A stretch of DNA of 60,242 bases from a virus (IMGVR_UViG_3300042445_000754:1-60242), one strand, 5' to 3'; positions 7,594-16,668 are shown, counted from the stretch's first letter. Notes: generated by a model not told the origin, from the letters alone. Translations and numbers: made by a program.

Positions 7594-8881
7594 TAAAACA
7601 GCCAAAGATTTAATGTTGAAAGAGCCCTATTACGGGTTCTTTCTTATTATGTTGAATAAGCTTTGGAATAAAAGAGTACCTACTGCAGGTGTTAGTAAGA
7701 ATGGAATCAATTATCAGTTAGTGATAAATGAAGAGTTCTGGACAAGTTTAACTGAATTAGAAAGGTTAGGTTTACTCAAGCATGAATTATTACATATTGC
7801 ATTTGGACATCTTACTACTGTATTTAAGTTCAGTGATAGAAAGTTAGCAAATGTGGCTATGGATATGGAAATCAATCAGTATATTGATGCTTCCTGGCTT
7901 CCAGGTGGAGAATTATCTTCAGACCAATTTAAACAACTTAAAGAATCTGTTAAAGCTGAATTAGAAACAGCTAAAGAGAATGGTGCATCTGTTGAAGATC
8001 TTCTTGCTATTAGTAAGAAACTTCCTGCAAGAGGTATCATGATTGATGATTATGCTGAACTTAATTTAGATAGAAAAGCAGGTGCTAGATACTATTATGA
8101 TAAACTTAAAGAAGCAAAAGATAAGAAAGACCAGACTGGTACAAGTGGCTCTCCAAGCTTTGATGATCTTTGTGATCAAATGGATTCTGGTGACGGTGAT
8201 GGTTTGCCTGACCATGCTACTTGGGATGACTTTGAAGATCTTAGTGAAGCTGAACAAAAGTTAATTGATAAACAATTACAAAAAGTTCTATCTGATGCCA
8301 AGGAACAGACTGTTAAGAAAAGAGGGACTGTACCTGGTGAAATTGAAGGAGTTATTGTAATAGAGGAAATAGTACCACCTAAGTTTGATTGGCGTGGATA
8401 CATTAGAAGATTCACAGGAATCAGTACTAAAGTCTTTACTAAAAAGATTAGACGTAAAGAAAACCGAAGATTTGAAGCTAATCCAGGATTAAAAGTAAAA
8501 ATGAGACAACATATGTTGTTGGCCATTGATACTTCAGGTTCTGTAAGTGATTCTGAATTAAAAGAGTTTATGGTAGAAATGCATCATATTTTTAAATGTG
8601 GTGTAGATATTACTATTATTCAGTGTGATACAAGAATCAGGTCTGTTGAACCTTACAAAGGTAAACACGAACTAAGTGTACAAGGAAGAGGAGGAACAGA
8701 ATTTGATCCTGTCTTAGAGTATTTTAATGAGAATTTAGGTAAATATACTAGTCTAGTATATTTTACTGATGGAGAATGTAATGCAGATGTAAAACCTAGA
8801 GGTAATGTCCTATGGGTTTTGTCAGAAAGATCAAGTATGAATGATAGCCTTCCAGGAAAGGTAATTAAGTTAGAATTATAA
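7568..8881 (+). CDS. metallopeptidase-VWA fusion, partner of MoxR ATPase (DUF2201-like)
   Basis: 437 aa. The N-terminal domain has a zinc-peptidase helix HELLHIAFGH (His72, Glu73, His76 and His81) followed by the VAMDMEINQYI segment typical of DUF2201 peptidase-like domains. A charged, Asp/Gly-rich linker follows (about residues 190-260). The C-terminal VWA domain has a MIDAS motif DTSGS at residues 321-325 plus RGGTEFDP and YFTDGE, the second and third metal-site segments. Proteins of this architecture work with MoxR AAA ATPases as chaperone-like complexes that insert metals or remodel targets, and the ATPase is the next gene. Start choice between 7568 and the adjacent ATG at 7571 cannot be settled. 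Confidence 0.85.
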   Translation: MMDKQQSLSKTAKDLMLKEPYYGFFLIMLNKLWNKRVPTAGVSKNGINYQLVINEEFWTSLTELERLGLLKHELLHIAFGHLTTVFKFSDRKLANVAMDMEINQYIDASWLPGGELSSDQFKQLKESVKAELETAKENGASVEDLLAISKKLPARGIMIDDYAELNLDRKAGARYYYDKLKEAKDKKDQTGTSGSPSFDDLCDQMDSGDGDGLPDHATWDDFEDLSEAEQKLIDKQLQKVLSDAKEQTVKKRGTVPGEIEGVIVIEEIVPPKFDWRGYIRRFTGISTKVFTKKIRRKENRRFEANPGLKVKMRQHMLLAIDTSGSVSDSELKEFMVEMHHIFKCGVDITIIQCDTRIRSVEPYKGKHELSVQGRGGTEFDPVLEYFNENLGKYTSLVYFTDGECNADVKPRGNVLWVLSERSSMNDSLPGKVIKLEL

Positions 8882-8892
8882 AAATTAAAGTT

Positions 8893-10062
8893 ATGAGTCA
8901 AGTTCAATTAAACGTAGATGAATTAAAAAGTTTTATTAAACACATGGTTGGAAATAACCAACACATTCAGTCTGAAGGAAAAGTTCCTGTGGCAATTAAT
9001 ATAGAAGGTGATGCTGGTTTAGGTAAAACTTCTGCTATTATGCAGTTGGGTAAAGAAATGAACATGCAAGTAGTAAAACTTAATTTATCTCAGTTAGAAG
9101 AATTAGGTGATTTAGTAGGTTTTCCTGTGAAAGAATTTCAAATTCAAAATGCTGAAGGTAAGACTACATGGATTAATGAGTCTCAGATATCTGCAGCAAG
9201 TGCAAAAGGTTATAAAGTTGTAGATAAAAGAATGTCACATGCTGCTCCTGAATGGATTCAGGGTAAAGGAGAAGGTGGATTCTTAATCTTAGATGATTAT
9301 ACTCGTGCTGATCAAAGATTCATGCAAGCAACTATGGAAATATTAGATAGACAAGAATATGTTTCTTGGAAGTTACCTAAGAACTGGCATGTTATCTTAA
9401 CTACTAATCCAGACAACGGTGATTATAATGTCACAAGTCTAGATGTAGCTCAGAAGACTAGATTTATCTCTGTTGAGTTAAAGTATGATTCTGAAGTATG
9501 GGCTAAGTGGGCAGAGAGTGCAAACATTGATGGTAGATGTATTAACTTCATGTTGATGCACCCGGAATTGGTAACTCAAAGAATTAATCCAAGAGCTATC
9601 ACTACGTTCTTTAATGCTATCAGTTCTATTCCTAAGTTTGAAAGTGATTTACCTCTAATTCAGATGATTGGTGAGGGTTCTGTTGGTGTTGACTTTAGTT
9701 CTATGTTTACTATGTTTATTAATAACAAGTTGGATAGAATTATTAGTCCTGCAGATATCTTAACTAAAGATGAAACATATGTATTAGGGTCTTTAACTTC
9801 TGCAGTAGGGGAGGAAGGGGATTTCCGTGCTGATATATCTAGTGTAATTGCAACCAGAATTATTAATTATTCTCTTGCTTTAGCAGATAAAACAAGCATT
9901 GGTAAACCTATTATTGATAGAATTGCTAAATTAACTACAGACTGTAAAGCATTCACAGATGATTTAAGATATTACATGGTGAAGGAGATAGTTAACGGTA
10001 ATAAAATTAAGTTCTCACAATTGATGATGAATCAGAACGTGGTGAAGATGGCTGTAAAGTAA
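8893..10062 (+). CDS. MoxR-like AAA+ ATPase
   Basis: 389 aa. The Walker A motif GDAGLGKT is at residues 39-46. The Walker B is FLILDDYTRAD with the downstream RFMQATMEIL helix, and sensor 1 is LTTNPDN followed by DVAQKTRFISVEL, a classic MoxR order. The C-terminal part is helical and less conserved. MoxR ATPases normally act on or with VWA proteins, and the gene directly upstream (12 bp away) encodes exactly that partner with a metallopeptidase-like domain. A terminator lies 58 nt after the stop. The phage target is unknown. Confidence 0.88.
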   Translation: MSQVQLNVDELKSFIKHMVGNNQHIQSEGKVPVAINIEGDAGLGKTSAIMQLGKEMNMQVVKLNLSQLEELGDLVGFPVKEFQIQNAEGKTTWINESQISAASAKGYKVVDKRMSHAAPEWIQGKGEGGFLILDDYTRADQRFMQATMEILDRQEYVSWKLPKNWHVILTTNPDNGDYNVTSLDVAQKTRFISVELKYDSEVWAKWAESANIDGRCINFMLMHPELVTQRINPRAITTFFNAISSIPKFESDLPLIQMIGEGSVGVDFSSMFTMFINNKLDRIISPADILTKDETYVLGSLTSAVGEEGDFRADISSVIATRIINYSLALADKTSIGKPIIDRIAKLTTDCKAFTDDLRYYMVKEIVNGNKIKFSQLMMNQNVVKMAVK

Positions 10063-10120
10063 ATCTAACGTAGAAGGTTTCCACTTTAAAAACCCATTAT
10101 TTTAATTAAATACAAACATA

Positions 10121-10145
10121 GGGAGAGGTAATACTCTCCCTTTTT
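10121..10145 (+). terminator. intrinsic terminator after the MoxR gene
   Basis: A perfect 7-bp stem (GGGAGAG at 10121-10127, CTCTCCC at 10134-10140) with a 6-nt loop is followed by TTTTT. The preceding 58 nt after the stop are AT-rich with no other feature I can name. Confidence 0.88.
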
Positions 10146-10157
10146 AATATTTTGAAC
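10146..10157 (+). promoter_or_regulatory. possible promoter box before the 452-aa gene
   Basis: The sequence AATATTTTGAAC stands between the terminator T-run and the ATG at 10158. The TTTG placed four bases before the start codon mirrors the primase and MazG-like gene starts. No upstream -33 box is visible. Confidence 0.25.
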
Positions 10158-11516
10158 ATGAATATTATAAAAATAACATCAGATATTCCAAGACACAGTG
10201 AAAACTATAATCGTCTTCCAGATGCAACATTTGACATTAATATCCTAACAGGAGGTTTTGATACGGAAGTTATTGATTCATTTAACTTGATTAAAACACC
10301 GTATACCCCTAATAAAGGAGATAAAATCTATTTTTTACCCGGTGTAAATGTACCTAGAGTAAAATTTAAAAATGTATGTGTAGAACATGGCATTAAAACT
10401 ATACGAGATGTAGAACAAGCAACTGTTATATTTGCTTCTAAGAAAAGTATAAGTGATCTTACTACATCTCATTGGGCATACAAATGTAATACTCAGGAGT
10501 TCAAAGATTTTATTAAACATTACGAGTCTGATATAGATAATCACGATCTTGATAAAATAGAAACTGCATTAGAGTTTTATAATCAAGAGTTTATTGCAGT
10601 AGATTATAATCTATTTGATTGGATTGTAAACACAATCCCTGCAACAAATTCTAGTAGATACAGTGAAAGATTATCTATGATTAAAGATGAGTATGTTGAT
10701 TTATTTAATTCAATTCAAGGTAAAGAAATTCTTGATGAATCAAGTGTAATCAATGTATTGAATGGTGAAGATGCTGCTGAGATTGATAAAAGTATGTTTG
10801 AACATCTTTCAGATATGTTTGAGAGTTCAGATACAGATAATCATGTTCTGGCTATGGAAATCATGGCCAACTCTAAGTATGTAGAAAGTTTGATTTATTT
10901 AGAACTTTTATTCTATAAATACTCTCATAAGATATATGATAGACATACTAAGAATCATGTTAATTTTAAATCTTTAATTAGTTATTTAGGTAAAGATAAA
11001 AGTTATCTTAATACTGATATTGATGGTATTGCTCATAGTTTAGTTAATAAAGATCAGTTTACTACAGATAAATTAGAAATTATCATGGAGTATTTAAGTA
11101 ATGATATCCAACGCACTGGAGACAGCCAATATTTTACTGTAAAAACTATAACTGTGCATCCTGATCATATTGCAAAACTAAATTCTAATTATACTTATGA
11201 GGTGCAAAAAGATTATATTCCTACAGTAGAGGAAATTGCTGAAGTAGAAGAGTTACCAGCTTACGAGGGGTCAGAGGGACCGATAGGACCACAAGGACAT
11301 GCTGATCCAGTAGGAGAACTTGGAGCCCCAGGAGTAGATGGAATTGAATCTGTAGAGTCTGAATTTGCAGTTGAAGATAACTTTGATATCTCAACTGAAG
11401 AAGATGAAGATGACACAGATGTATTAGAGCCAGAACCTATTTCAGAAGTTTCCGAATCCCAATCAAATAACAATCAAATAGAAACAAATGACACTAATGA
11501 CTTTGAATGGTTCTGA
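10158..11516 (+). CDS. unknown replication-block protein with collagen-like tract and acidic aromatic tail
   Basis: 452 aa from the ATG at 10158 (an in-frame TTG two codons earlier is less likely). The first 340 residues are an unrecognised mixed alpha/beta region. Around residues 370-396 comes a collagen-like run of Gly-X-Y triplets (GSEGPIGPQG, interrupted by one Asp, then GELGAPGVDG). The last 55 residues are acidic and carry EFAVEDNFDIS and a final DFEWF. A closely similar EFA..DNFD motif and aromatic tip end the DUF932-like protein at 16612. The tail resembles SSB C-terminal tails that recruit replication proteins; that role is inference. The following exonuclease gene starts 29 nt before this stop. 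Confidence 0.72.
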   Translation: MNIIKITSDIPRHSENYNRLPDATFDINILTGGFDTEVIDSFNLIKTPYTPNKGDKIYFLPGVNVPRVKFKNVCVEHGIKTIRDVEQATVIFASKKSISDLTTSHWAYKCNTQEFKDFIKHYESDIDNHDLDKIETALEFYNQEFIAVDYNLFDWIVNTIPATNSSRYSERLSMIKDEYVDLFNSIQGKEILDESSVINVLNGEDAAEIDKSMFEHLSDMFESSDTDNHVLAMEIMANSKYVESLIYLELLFYKYSHKIYDRHTKNHVNFKSLISYLGKDKSYLNTDIDGIAHSLVNKDQFTTDKLEIIMEYLSNDIQRTGDSQYFTVKTITVHPDHIAKLNSNYTYEVQKDYIPTVEEIAEVEELPAYEGSEGPIGPQGHADPVGELGAPGVDGIESVESEFAVEDNFDISTEEDEDDTDVLEPEPISEVSESQSNNNQIETNDTNDFEWF

Positions 11517-12495
11517 TGAACTTGAGCTTTTCTACAAGAAGAAGTTCTATTTTAGTTACAGTGGGATCAATAAGCTATTGTTTTCTCCTGTAATGTTTTA
11601 CAATCATTATGTGCTCAACCAAAGAGAAGACAGTACAGACACGCACCTGGTATCAGGTCGTGTCTTACACTGTCTCCTATTGGAGGAGGACAACTTTGAT
11701 AAACAATTTTTAATATTACCTGGCAAATTACCAACAGAGAGCCAGAAGAAAATTATTGACAATATTTTCAAATATCACTTGACATTAGGAAATAATTCCT
11801 TAAATTTGTCTGATTACTCTCAGGAAATACTCACACAATTACTTACAGTTAACTTATATCAGAATCTCAAGACTGATCAACAAAGAATTGACAAGCTTTT
11901 AACTCAGGAGAACCTTGATTATTTTGAATTCCTCAAATCTAGTTTAGATAAAACAGTAGTTGATGAGCCTACATTAGCAGCATGTAGAATGTCTGTAGAT
12001 GTTCTTAGAGCTAATCAGGATGTAAGAGCACTGTTACAATTAGACAAAGATGAAGATGACAAAACTATTGAGGTTTACAATGAGTTATTTATTAAAGCCG
12101 AACCAAGTGAACAAACATTTGGCTTTCATGGAATGCTTGACAATATTGTTATAGATCACAATACAAAAACTATCTTTATTAATGACTTAAAGACTCTTGG
12201 TAAGTCTATACAAGATTTTCCGGATTCTGTGGAGTATTATAGGTATTGGATTCAAGCCATTATTTATATACAATTAGCAAAGCATTATTTCACAGCATTT
12301 GCAGATTATAATTTTCAGATTACATTTATTGTAATTGACAAGTATAATCAAGTATATCCTTATCAAGTATCTTCAGAAACACTAACTAAATGGAAATCTG
12401 ATTTTGATACTGTAATAACCAAAGTTGCTTGGCATTATAATAACAAAAAATATGATCTTCCATATGAGTTAGCATTAGGTAATGTAAAACTGTAA
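11488..12495 (+). CDS. PD-(D/E)XK exonuclease (Exo VIII/YqaJ-like)
   Basis: 335 aa. After an N-terminal segment FYFSYSGINKLLFSPVMFYN and the conserved HLVSGRVLHCLLLEEDNFD, the nuclease core has Asp218 (GMLDNIV) followed 15 residues later by Asp233-Leu-Lys235 (INDLKT) and then a QAIIYIQ helix, the order of RecB/Exo VIII-type enzymes. It likely resects double-strand ends for the Sak4-like annealing system. The start lies inside the preceding gene; a second ATG at 11497 is also possible. Confidence 0.85.
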   Translation: MTLMTLNGSDELELFYKKKFYFSYSGINKLLFSPVMFYNHYVLNQREDSTDTHLVSGRVLHCLLLEEDNFDKQFLILPGKLPTESQKKIIDNIFKYHLTLGNNSLNLSDYSQEILTQLLTVNLYQNLKTDQQRIDKLLTQENLDYFEFLKSSLDKTVVDEPTLAACRMSVDVLRANQDVRALLQLDKDEDDKTIEVYNELFIKAEPSEQTFGFHGMLDNIVIDHNTKTIFINDLKTLGKSIQDFPDSVEYYRYWIQAIIYIQLAKHYFTAFADYNFQITFIVIDKYNQVYPYQVSSETLTKWKSDFDTVITKVAWHYNNKKYDLPYELALGNVKL

Positions 12496-12500
12496 AGATT

Positions 12501-13082
12501 ATGGCTTTAAATTCTGTTTATAAGAAGTATTTTCAAAAATCCAAGGTGTTTTTATATCCGCTCCTTGGAATAAAAAGAGGTGTAAGTGTTGTTCCAGTTG
12601 AAACTTATTTCAGTTGGGAGGGTTACTATAACTCTGAGGATATGAAATTGATATGTGTATATGATATAAGAACAGATGAAGAGTACGTTTTATTTGAGAA
12701 AAATACTTTGTTGAAACACAATAGACTTTGTGATTATATAAAAGTAAACTCTCAAGCTATATTTACATTTGATTTTTCCGACATGGAAGATGATTGGTTC
12801 CATTTAATTAATGGAAGATATAGTAAAATACGTTTAGAATTAAAGCAAAAAATCCTTGGCTTTTTTGATAAATACAGTGGCAATTATGCATACATACATA
12901 GTTATTTGATACCTGAAAAGTATTTTAGTAACTATGCTGAACTTTTAGATGTTGAGCCTGAGATGTTGATAAAAGTTGGAGAACTATGCAGCAAACCAGA
13001 TACTGCTAAAGAAACTTTAGTAATTGAAATAGCAGATTTGGATAATATAAATGAAAAATTGTTAAATTTGTCAAAACCATAA
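12501..13082 (+). CDS. conserved hypothetical protein
   Basis: 193 aa, unrecognised. The N-terminus (KYFQKSKVFLYPLLGIKRG) is basic and hydrophobic; the rest alternates beta segments with a helix (RLELKQKILGFFDKY) and ends in a helical, acidic stretch. It sits between the exonuclease (5 bp upstream) and a small protein (3 bp downstream), so co-expression with recombination genes is likely. No catalytic motif was found. Confidence 0.65.
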   Translation: MALNSVYKKYFQKSKVFLYPLLGIKRGVSVVPVETYFSWEGYYNSEDMKLICVYDIRTDEEYVLFEKNTLLKHNRLCDYIKVNSQAIFTFDFSDMEDDWFHLINGRYSKIRLELKQKILGFFDKYSGNYAYIHSYLIPEKYFSNYAELLDVEPEMLIKVGELCSKPDTAKETLVIEIADLDNINEKLLNLSKP

Positions 13083-13085
13083 GAA

Positions 13086-13442
13086 ATGAATAAATCAATG
13101 ATGCTTGTACAAGCAACTTGGCAAGAAAGCCAAACTTTTAGAATGATTCCTACTAGCACAGACTGTCCATATGTAGAATGTATCTTTGACCCTACTAGTA
13201 ATGTATTTGTAGTGATCTCTAATATTAAGAAAACAACATTACACATGTTGCCAAAATTAGATGAATACGGTCAACCTTCTACAGGAAGTAAAGGAATGAA
13301 ACAAGAAAGACATAAATTGGAAGTTTTTCAAGAATTCTATGTTGAAGATAAAAAAGCAACAGAAGAATTAATTAAAGGATTTGCAATTAATGCAGATAGT
13401 TTTGATTACAAGAAGTTTATGAAAGAAGCTAAAAAAGCATAA
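13086..13442 (+). CDS. conserved hypothetical protein
   Basis: 118 aa. The first two thirds are predicted beta-rich (YVECIFDPTSNVFVVISNI), followed by a charged C-terminal helix ending KKFMKEAKKA. Unrecognised. It is the last gene of its unit, with a terminator 18 nt after the stop. Confidence 0.65.
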   Translation: MNKSMMLVQATWQESQTFRMIPTSTDCPYVECIFDPTSNVFVVISNIKKTTLHMLPKLDEYGQPSTGSKGMKQERHKLEVFQEFYVEDKKATEELIKGFAINADSFDYKKFMKEAKKA

Positions 13443-13460
13443 ATTAATTATCACTTGAGA

Positions 13461-13488
13461 AGGGTGAGTATATGCTCACCCTTTTTTT
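13461..13488 (+). terminator. intrinsic terminator before the DNA polymerase gene
   Basis: An 8-bp stem (AGGGTGAG at 13461-13468 with CTCACCCT at 13475-13482) has a 6-nt loop and a run of seven Ts. The 38 nt between it and the polymerase start hold an unpaired GGGGGAAC stretch and no clear promoter. Confidence 0.88.
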
Positions 13489-13526
13489 ATTTACTAAAAG
13501 GGGGAACAGCTTAACTGAACTAGCCT

Positions 13527-15431
13527 ATGAGAACACATTGGGTAATGGATTATGAAACTCTTAGAAATTGTTTCATAGGGGTGTTTGAAGATGTAAAATC
13601 TGAACACCAAGAAGTGTTTGTATGTCACAAGTCTCAAAATGACATTGTGGACTTAATACACTTTCTAAAAAGAAATCAAAATTTAAATGAATGGCATATA
13701 TCCTTTAATGGATTAGCATTTGACAGTCAAATAACTGAACACATTCTTCGTAATGAAGATCAGTTAATTTATGGTTATGGGGATGGTGAAGAAATTGCAA
13801 GATGGATTTATGGTAAAGCACAAGAAGCTATCCAGAAAAGTAATGATAGGGAGTTTGCTACATTTAGTCCTAAAGATTTAAGCATTAGACAAATTGATGT
13901 CTTTAAACTTAACCATTGGGATAATCCTGCTAAGAGAAGTTCATTAAAGTGGATTCAGTATACAATGGATTGGAAGAACATTATGGACATGCCAATACAT
14001 CACACTACTGAAGTAGAGAGTTCTCAGATTCCTGAAATTATCAAGTATTGTATTAATGATGTTAAGTCTACTAAGAAGATTATGCACTTAAGTAAAGAGC
14101 AAATTAATCTTAGGAAAGCATTAACAGAAGAATATGATATAGATTTGTTTTCAGCTTCAGAGCCTCGTATATCTAAAGAATTGTTTTTACATTTCTTAAG
14201 TAAAGAAACTGGTATAAAGAAGTATGATCTAAAACAGATGCGAACACAAAGGGATCAGATTGTCTTTAAAGATATTATATTACCTTATATTGAATTTAAG
14301 ACAGCTACGTTTCAAAATCTCCTAAAGAAGTTTCAAGAAGTGGTTTTATATCCCGGAGAAACTAAAGGAGGTTTTAAATATTCTGTCCAGTATAAAGGTG
14401 TAAAGACTGATTATGGTCTTGGTGGTATTCATGGTGCAAGGTCTAGTAAAGTTTACAACTCAACTGATGATATGATTATTATGAGCTCAGACGTTGTAAG
14501 TTTCTATCCTAATTTAGCAATTAGAAACAATTGGGCACCAGCACATTTACCAAAACAAGAATTTTCTCAACTGTATGAGTGGTTCTTTGAAGAAAGAAAA
14601 AAGATTCCAAAGTCTGATCCTAAAAATTATGTATACAAAATTATCTTAAACTCAACCTATGGGTTAAGTAATGATGAGAATAGTTTCCTGTATGATCCTC
14701 AATTTACAATGAGTATCACTATAAATGGTCAACTAAGTCTTAGCATGCTGTATGAGATGATTTGTGAAGAGATTCCAGGTGCAGTTCCACTGATGCAGAA
14801 TACAGATGGTCTTGAGACTATGATTCCTAGAGAATATGAAGCACAGTATATGGAGATTTGTGCAAGATGGGAAAAGATGACTAATCTTTTATTAGAACAT
14901 GATAAGTATTCTAAGATTGTTCTGGGTGATGTCAACAATTATATTGCAGTAAATGAAGCTGGTAAATCTAAATGTAAAGGTAGATTTGAGTATAAAGATC
15001 TTGCTCTTCATAAGAATAAAAGTTTTCTAGTAATACCTAAAGCATTGCATGCATATTTTGTAGAAGGTGTTAAACCTGAAATATTTATAAAAGAAAATCT
15101 AAACATTTTTGATTTTTGTGGTGGAGTAAAAATTAAAGGAGATTGGAAGTTTGTTGAACGTAAAGTGACAAATGGTCTCTATGAAGAACAATCTTTACAA
15201 CACACAATAAGATATTATATCTCTAAAACAGGGTCTAAAGTTATTAAAAAGAATAACTCAGATCGTAGAGAAATCCAGGTAGAAGCTGGGAAATGGATGC
15301 AGAGTCTAATGATTGACTATGTAGAAAAACCATTTGAAGAATATGATATTAACTATGATTACTATCTAGAGAAGATAAGAAAAGAAATAAATTCTCTAGA
15401 ACCATTTTCAAACCAATTAAGTTTATTTTAA
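13527..15431 (+). CDS. family B DNA polymerase with 3'-5' exonuclease
   Basis: 634 aa. Exo I is DYET (Asp8, Glu10), and Exo II-like ISFNGLAFDSQ follows near residue 60. The polymerase domain has motif A SSDVVSFYPNLAI (Asp322), motif B KIILNSTYG (Lys371 to Gly379) and motif C QNTDGLE (Asn425-Thr-Asp427). Motif C has Asn in place of the first Asp of the usual DTD but keeps the second, which is the more important metal ligand in family B enzymes. It is short for family B (often 800 aa or more), with a compact N-terminal region. It should be the replicative polymerase. crAss-like phages are known to carry either family A or family B polymerases; this one is B. Confidence 0.92.
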   Translation: MRTHWVMDYETLRNCFIGVFEDVKSEHQEVFVCHKSQNDIVDLIHFLKRNQNLNEWHISFNGLAFDSQITEHILRNEDQLIYGYGDGEEIARWIYGKAQEAIQKSNDREFATFSPKDLSIRQIDVFKLNHWDNPAKRSSLKWIQYTMDWKNIMDMPIHHTTEVESSQIPEIIKYCINDVKSTKKIMHLSKEQINLRKALTEEYDIDLFSASEPRISKELFLHFLSKETGIKKYDLKQMRTQRDQIVFKDIILPYIEFKTATFQNLLKKFQEVVLYPGETKGGFKYSVQYKGVKTDYGLGGIHGARSSKVYNSTDDMIIMSSDVVSFYPNLAIRNNWAPAHLPKQEFSQLYEWFFEERKKIPKSDPKNYVYKIILNSTYGLSNDENSFLYDPQFTMSITINGQLSLSMLYEMICEEIPGAVPLMQNTDGLETMIPREYEAQYMEICARWEKMTNLLLEHDKYSKIVLGDVNNYIAVNEAGKSKCKGRFEYKDLALHKNKSFLVIPKALHAYFVEGVKPEIFIKENLNIFDFCGGVKIKGDWKFVERKVTNGLYEEQSLQHTIRYYISKTGSKVIKKNNSDRREIQVEAGKWMQSLMIDYVEKPFEEYDINYDYYLEKIRKEINSLEPFSNQLSLF

Positions 15432-15433
15432 TT

Positions 15434-16612
15434 ATGCCAAAGAAAATTCAACACACAACAAAAGCAAATTTATTATCTATTGATTTGCCACAACATGGAG
15501 CTAGTTACACTGTAATTAGTCATGAATTTATTATTGATTATGCACACCAAGCCCTGTCTTCTGCAGGGTTTATAGTATTAGATGAGGAGTACAGATGTAC
15601 TGCTGATGGACAAATTGCTCAAGGGATTTATAAACTAAACTATAATAATGATCCTGATTTAGCTATGATGTTTGCATGGACAAACAGTTATAATAAACAA
15701 GTAAAGTTTAAATGTGTAATTGGTGCTTATGTAAATAACACTGGTTCAGTTATGATTTCTGGAGATATTGGTAGCTGGGTTAGAAAACATACAGGAACTG
15801 CAGATACAGAAACACAAGAGACAATAGATTCTTACATTTCTAATGCACACATGTACTACAATCAATTATGTAGTGACAAAGCTTCCATGGAAACAATCTC
15901 CCTAAATAAGAGAAAACAATCACAGCTATTGGGTGTACTATTTGCAGAGTATGAAATTCTAACAACTGAGCAAGCTAGTATGGTTAGAGATCAAATGAAG
16001 AAACCTTATCATGTATTTACTAATACAGATAGTTTATGGGCCTTTTACAACTACATAACTATAGCTCTTCAGACATCACATCCTAAAACATGGATGGAGG
16101 ATCAAAGAATATTACACTACTTTATTTCTAGTATTAATAACTTTGCACAGGCTCCAGCAGTTGTTGTTGTTCCTGTAGTAGAAGAGGTAGTTGTACCGGT
16201 TGTCTATTCAGATCCTAATCAAACAAACTTGTTAGATCAGATTGCTGATATGGAAGCTGATATCATAGATGAAGATATCAGATATGCTGCAAATGATGAA
16301 GAAGAAGTCATTGATCGTAATATTACGATAGATGAAGTAATTGATGAAGAAGTACAGGAGTATGAATTCAAGGAAGAACAGGAAGACAAGGTATGTGATG
16401 AAACCATTATTTACACTGATCCAATGGGTAATACATTTGAGACAACTTCAATTGCTCCTTGTGCAGGACATGATACTGAAACAGAAAAAGAAATTGAAAA
16501 AGAAACTATTAAAGAAGTCACTGAAGATGAATTTGCAGCAGCAGATAATTTTGATTTAGACTTCAATGAAGAAACTAATGAAGACCCGGATAGCATCCCG
16601 GACTTCTTTTAG
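15434..16612 (+). CDS. DUF932-like protein with SSB-like acidic tail
   Basis: 392 aa. The N-terminal about 230 residues fit DUF932: a start helix with HEFIIDYAHQALSSAGF, then FAWTNSYNKQVKFKCVIGAY and SWVRKHTG. A low-complexity hinge of Val and Pro (VVVVPVVEEVVVPVV) leads to a 130-residue acidic tail with EFAAADNFDLDF and a C-terminal DSIPDFF. The tip closely resembles the DDDIPF end of bacterial SSB, and EFA..DNFD is shared with the protein ending at 11516. DUF932 proteins are phage and plasmid proteins of unknown role. It starts 2 nt after the polymerase stop, which supports a replication-fork function by context. Confidence 0.75.
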   Translation: MPKKIQHTTKANLLSIDLPQHGASYTVISHEFIIDYAHQALSSAGFIVLDEEYRCTADGQIAQGIYKLNYNNDPDLAMMFAWTNSYNKQVKFKCVIGAYVNNTGSVMISGDIGSWVRKHTGTADTETQETIDSYISNAHMYYNQLCSDKASMETISLNKRKQSQLLGVLFAEYEILTTEQASMVRDQMKKPYHVFTNTDSLWAFYNYITIALQTSHPKTWMEDQRILHYFISSINNFAQAPAVVVVPVVEEVVVPVVYSDPNQTNLLDQIADMEADIIDEDIRYAANDEEEVIDRNITIDEVIDEEVQEYEFKEEQEDKVCDETIIYTDPMGNTFETTSIAPCAGHDTETEKEIEKETIKEVTEDEFAAADNFDLDFNEETNEDPDSIPDFF

Positions 16613-16632
16613 TAATGAATAATTTATCAATT

Positions 16633-16660
16633 AAGGGGTGGTGGAAACTGCCCCTTTTTT
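16633..16660 (+). terminator. intrinsic terminator after the DUF932-like gene
   Basis: AAGGGG (16633-16638) pairs with CCCCTT (16651-16656) across a 12-nt loop, followed by a run of Ts. Confidence 0.78.
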
Positions 16661-16668
16661 TAACTTTG
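16661..16668 (+). promoter_or_regulatory. TAnnTTTG-type -7 box before the MazG-like gene
   Basis: TAACTTTG matches the Bacteroidota -7 consensus TAnnTTTG exactly and ends four bases before the ATG at 16673. If it is a promoter, the transcript would be nearly leaderless. The expected TTG about 20 bp upstream is missing; that position is occupied by the terminator hairpin. Confidence 0.35.

Noticed and set aside
11261-11473. 70-aa minus-strand open frame with Pro/Ser repeats
   Set aside because: It is the antisense of the collagen-like tract and acidic tail; the repeats are mirrored from the real gene.
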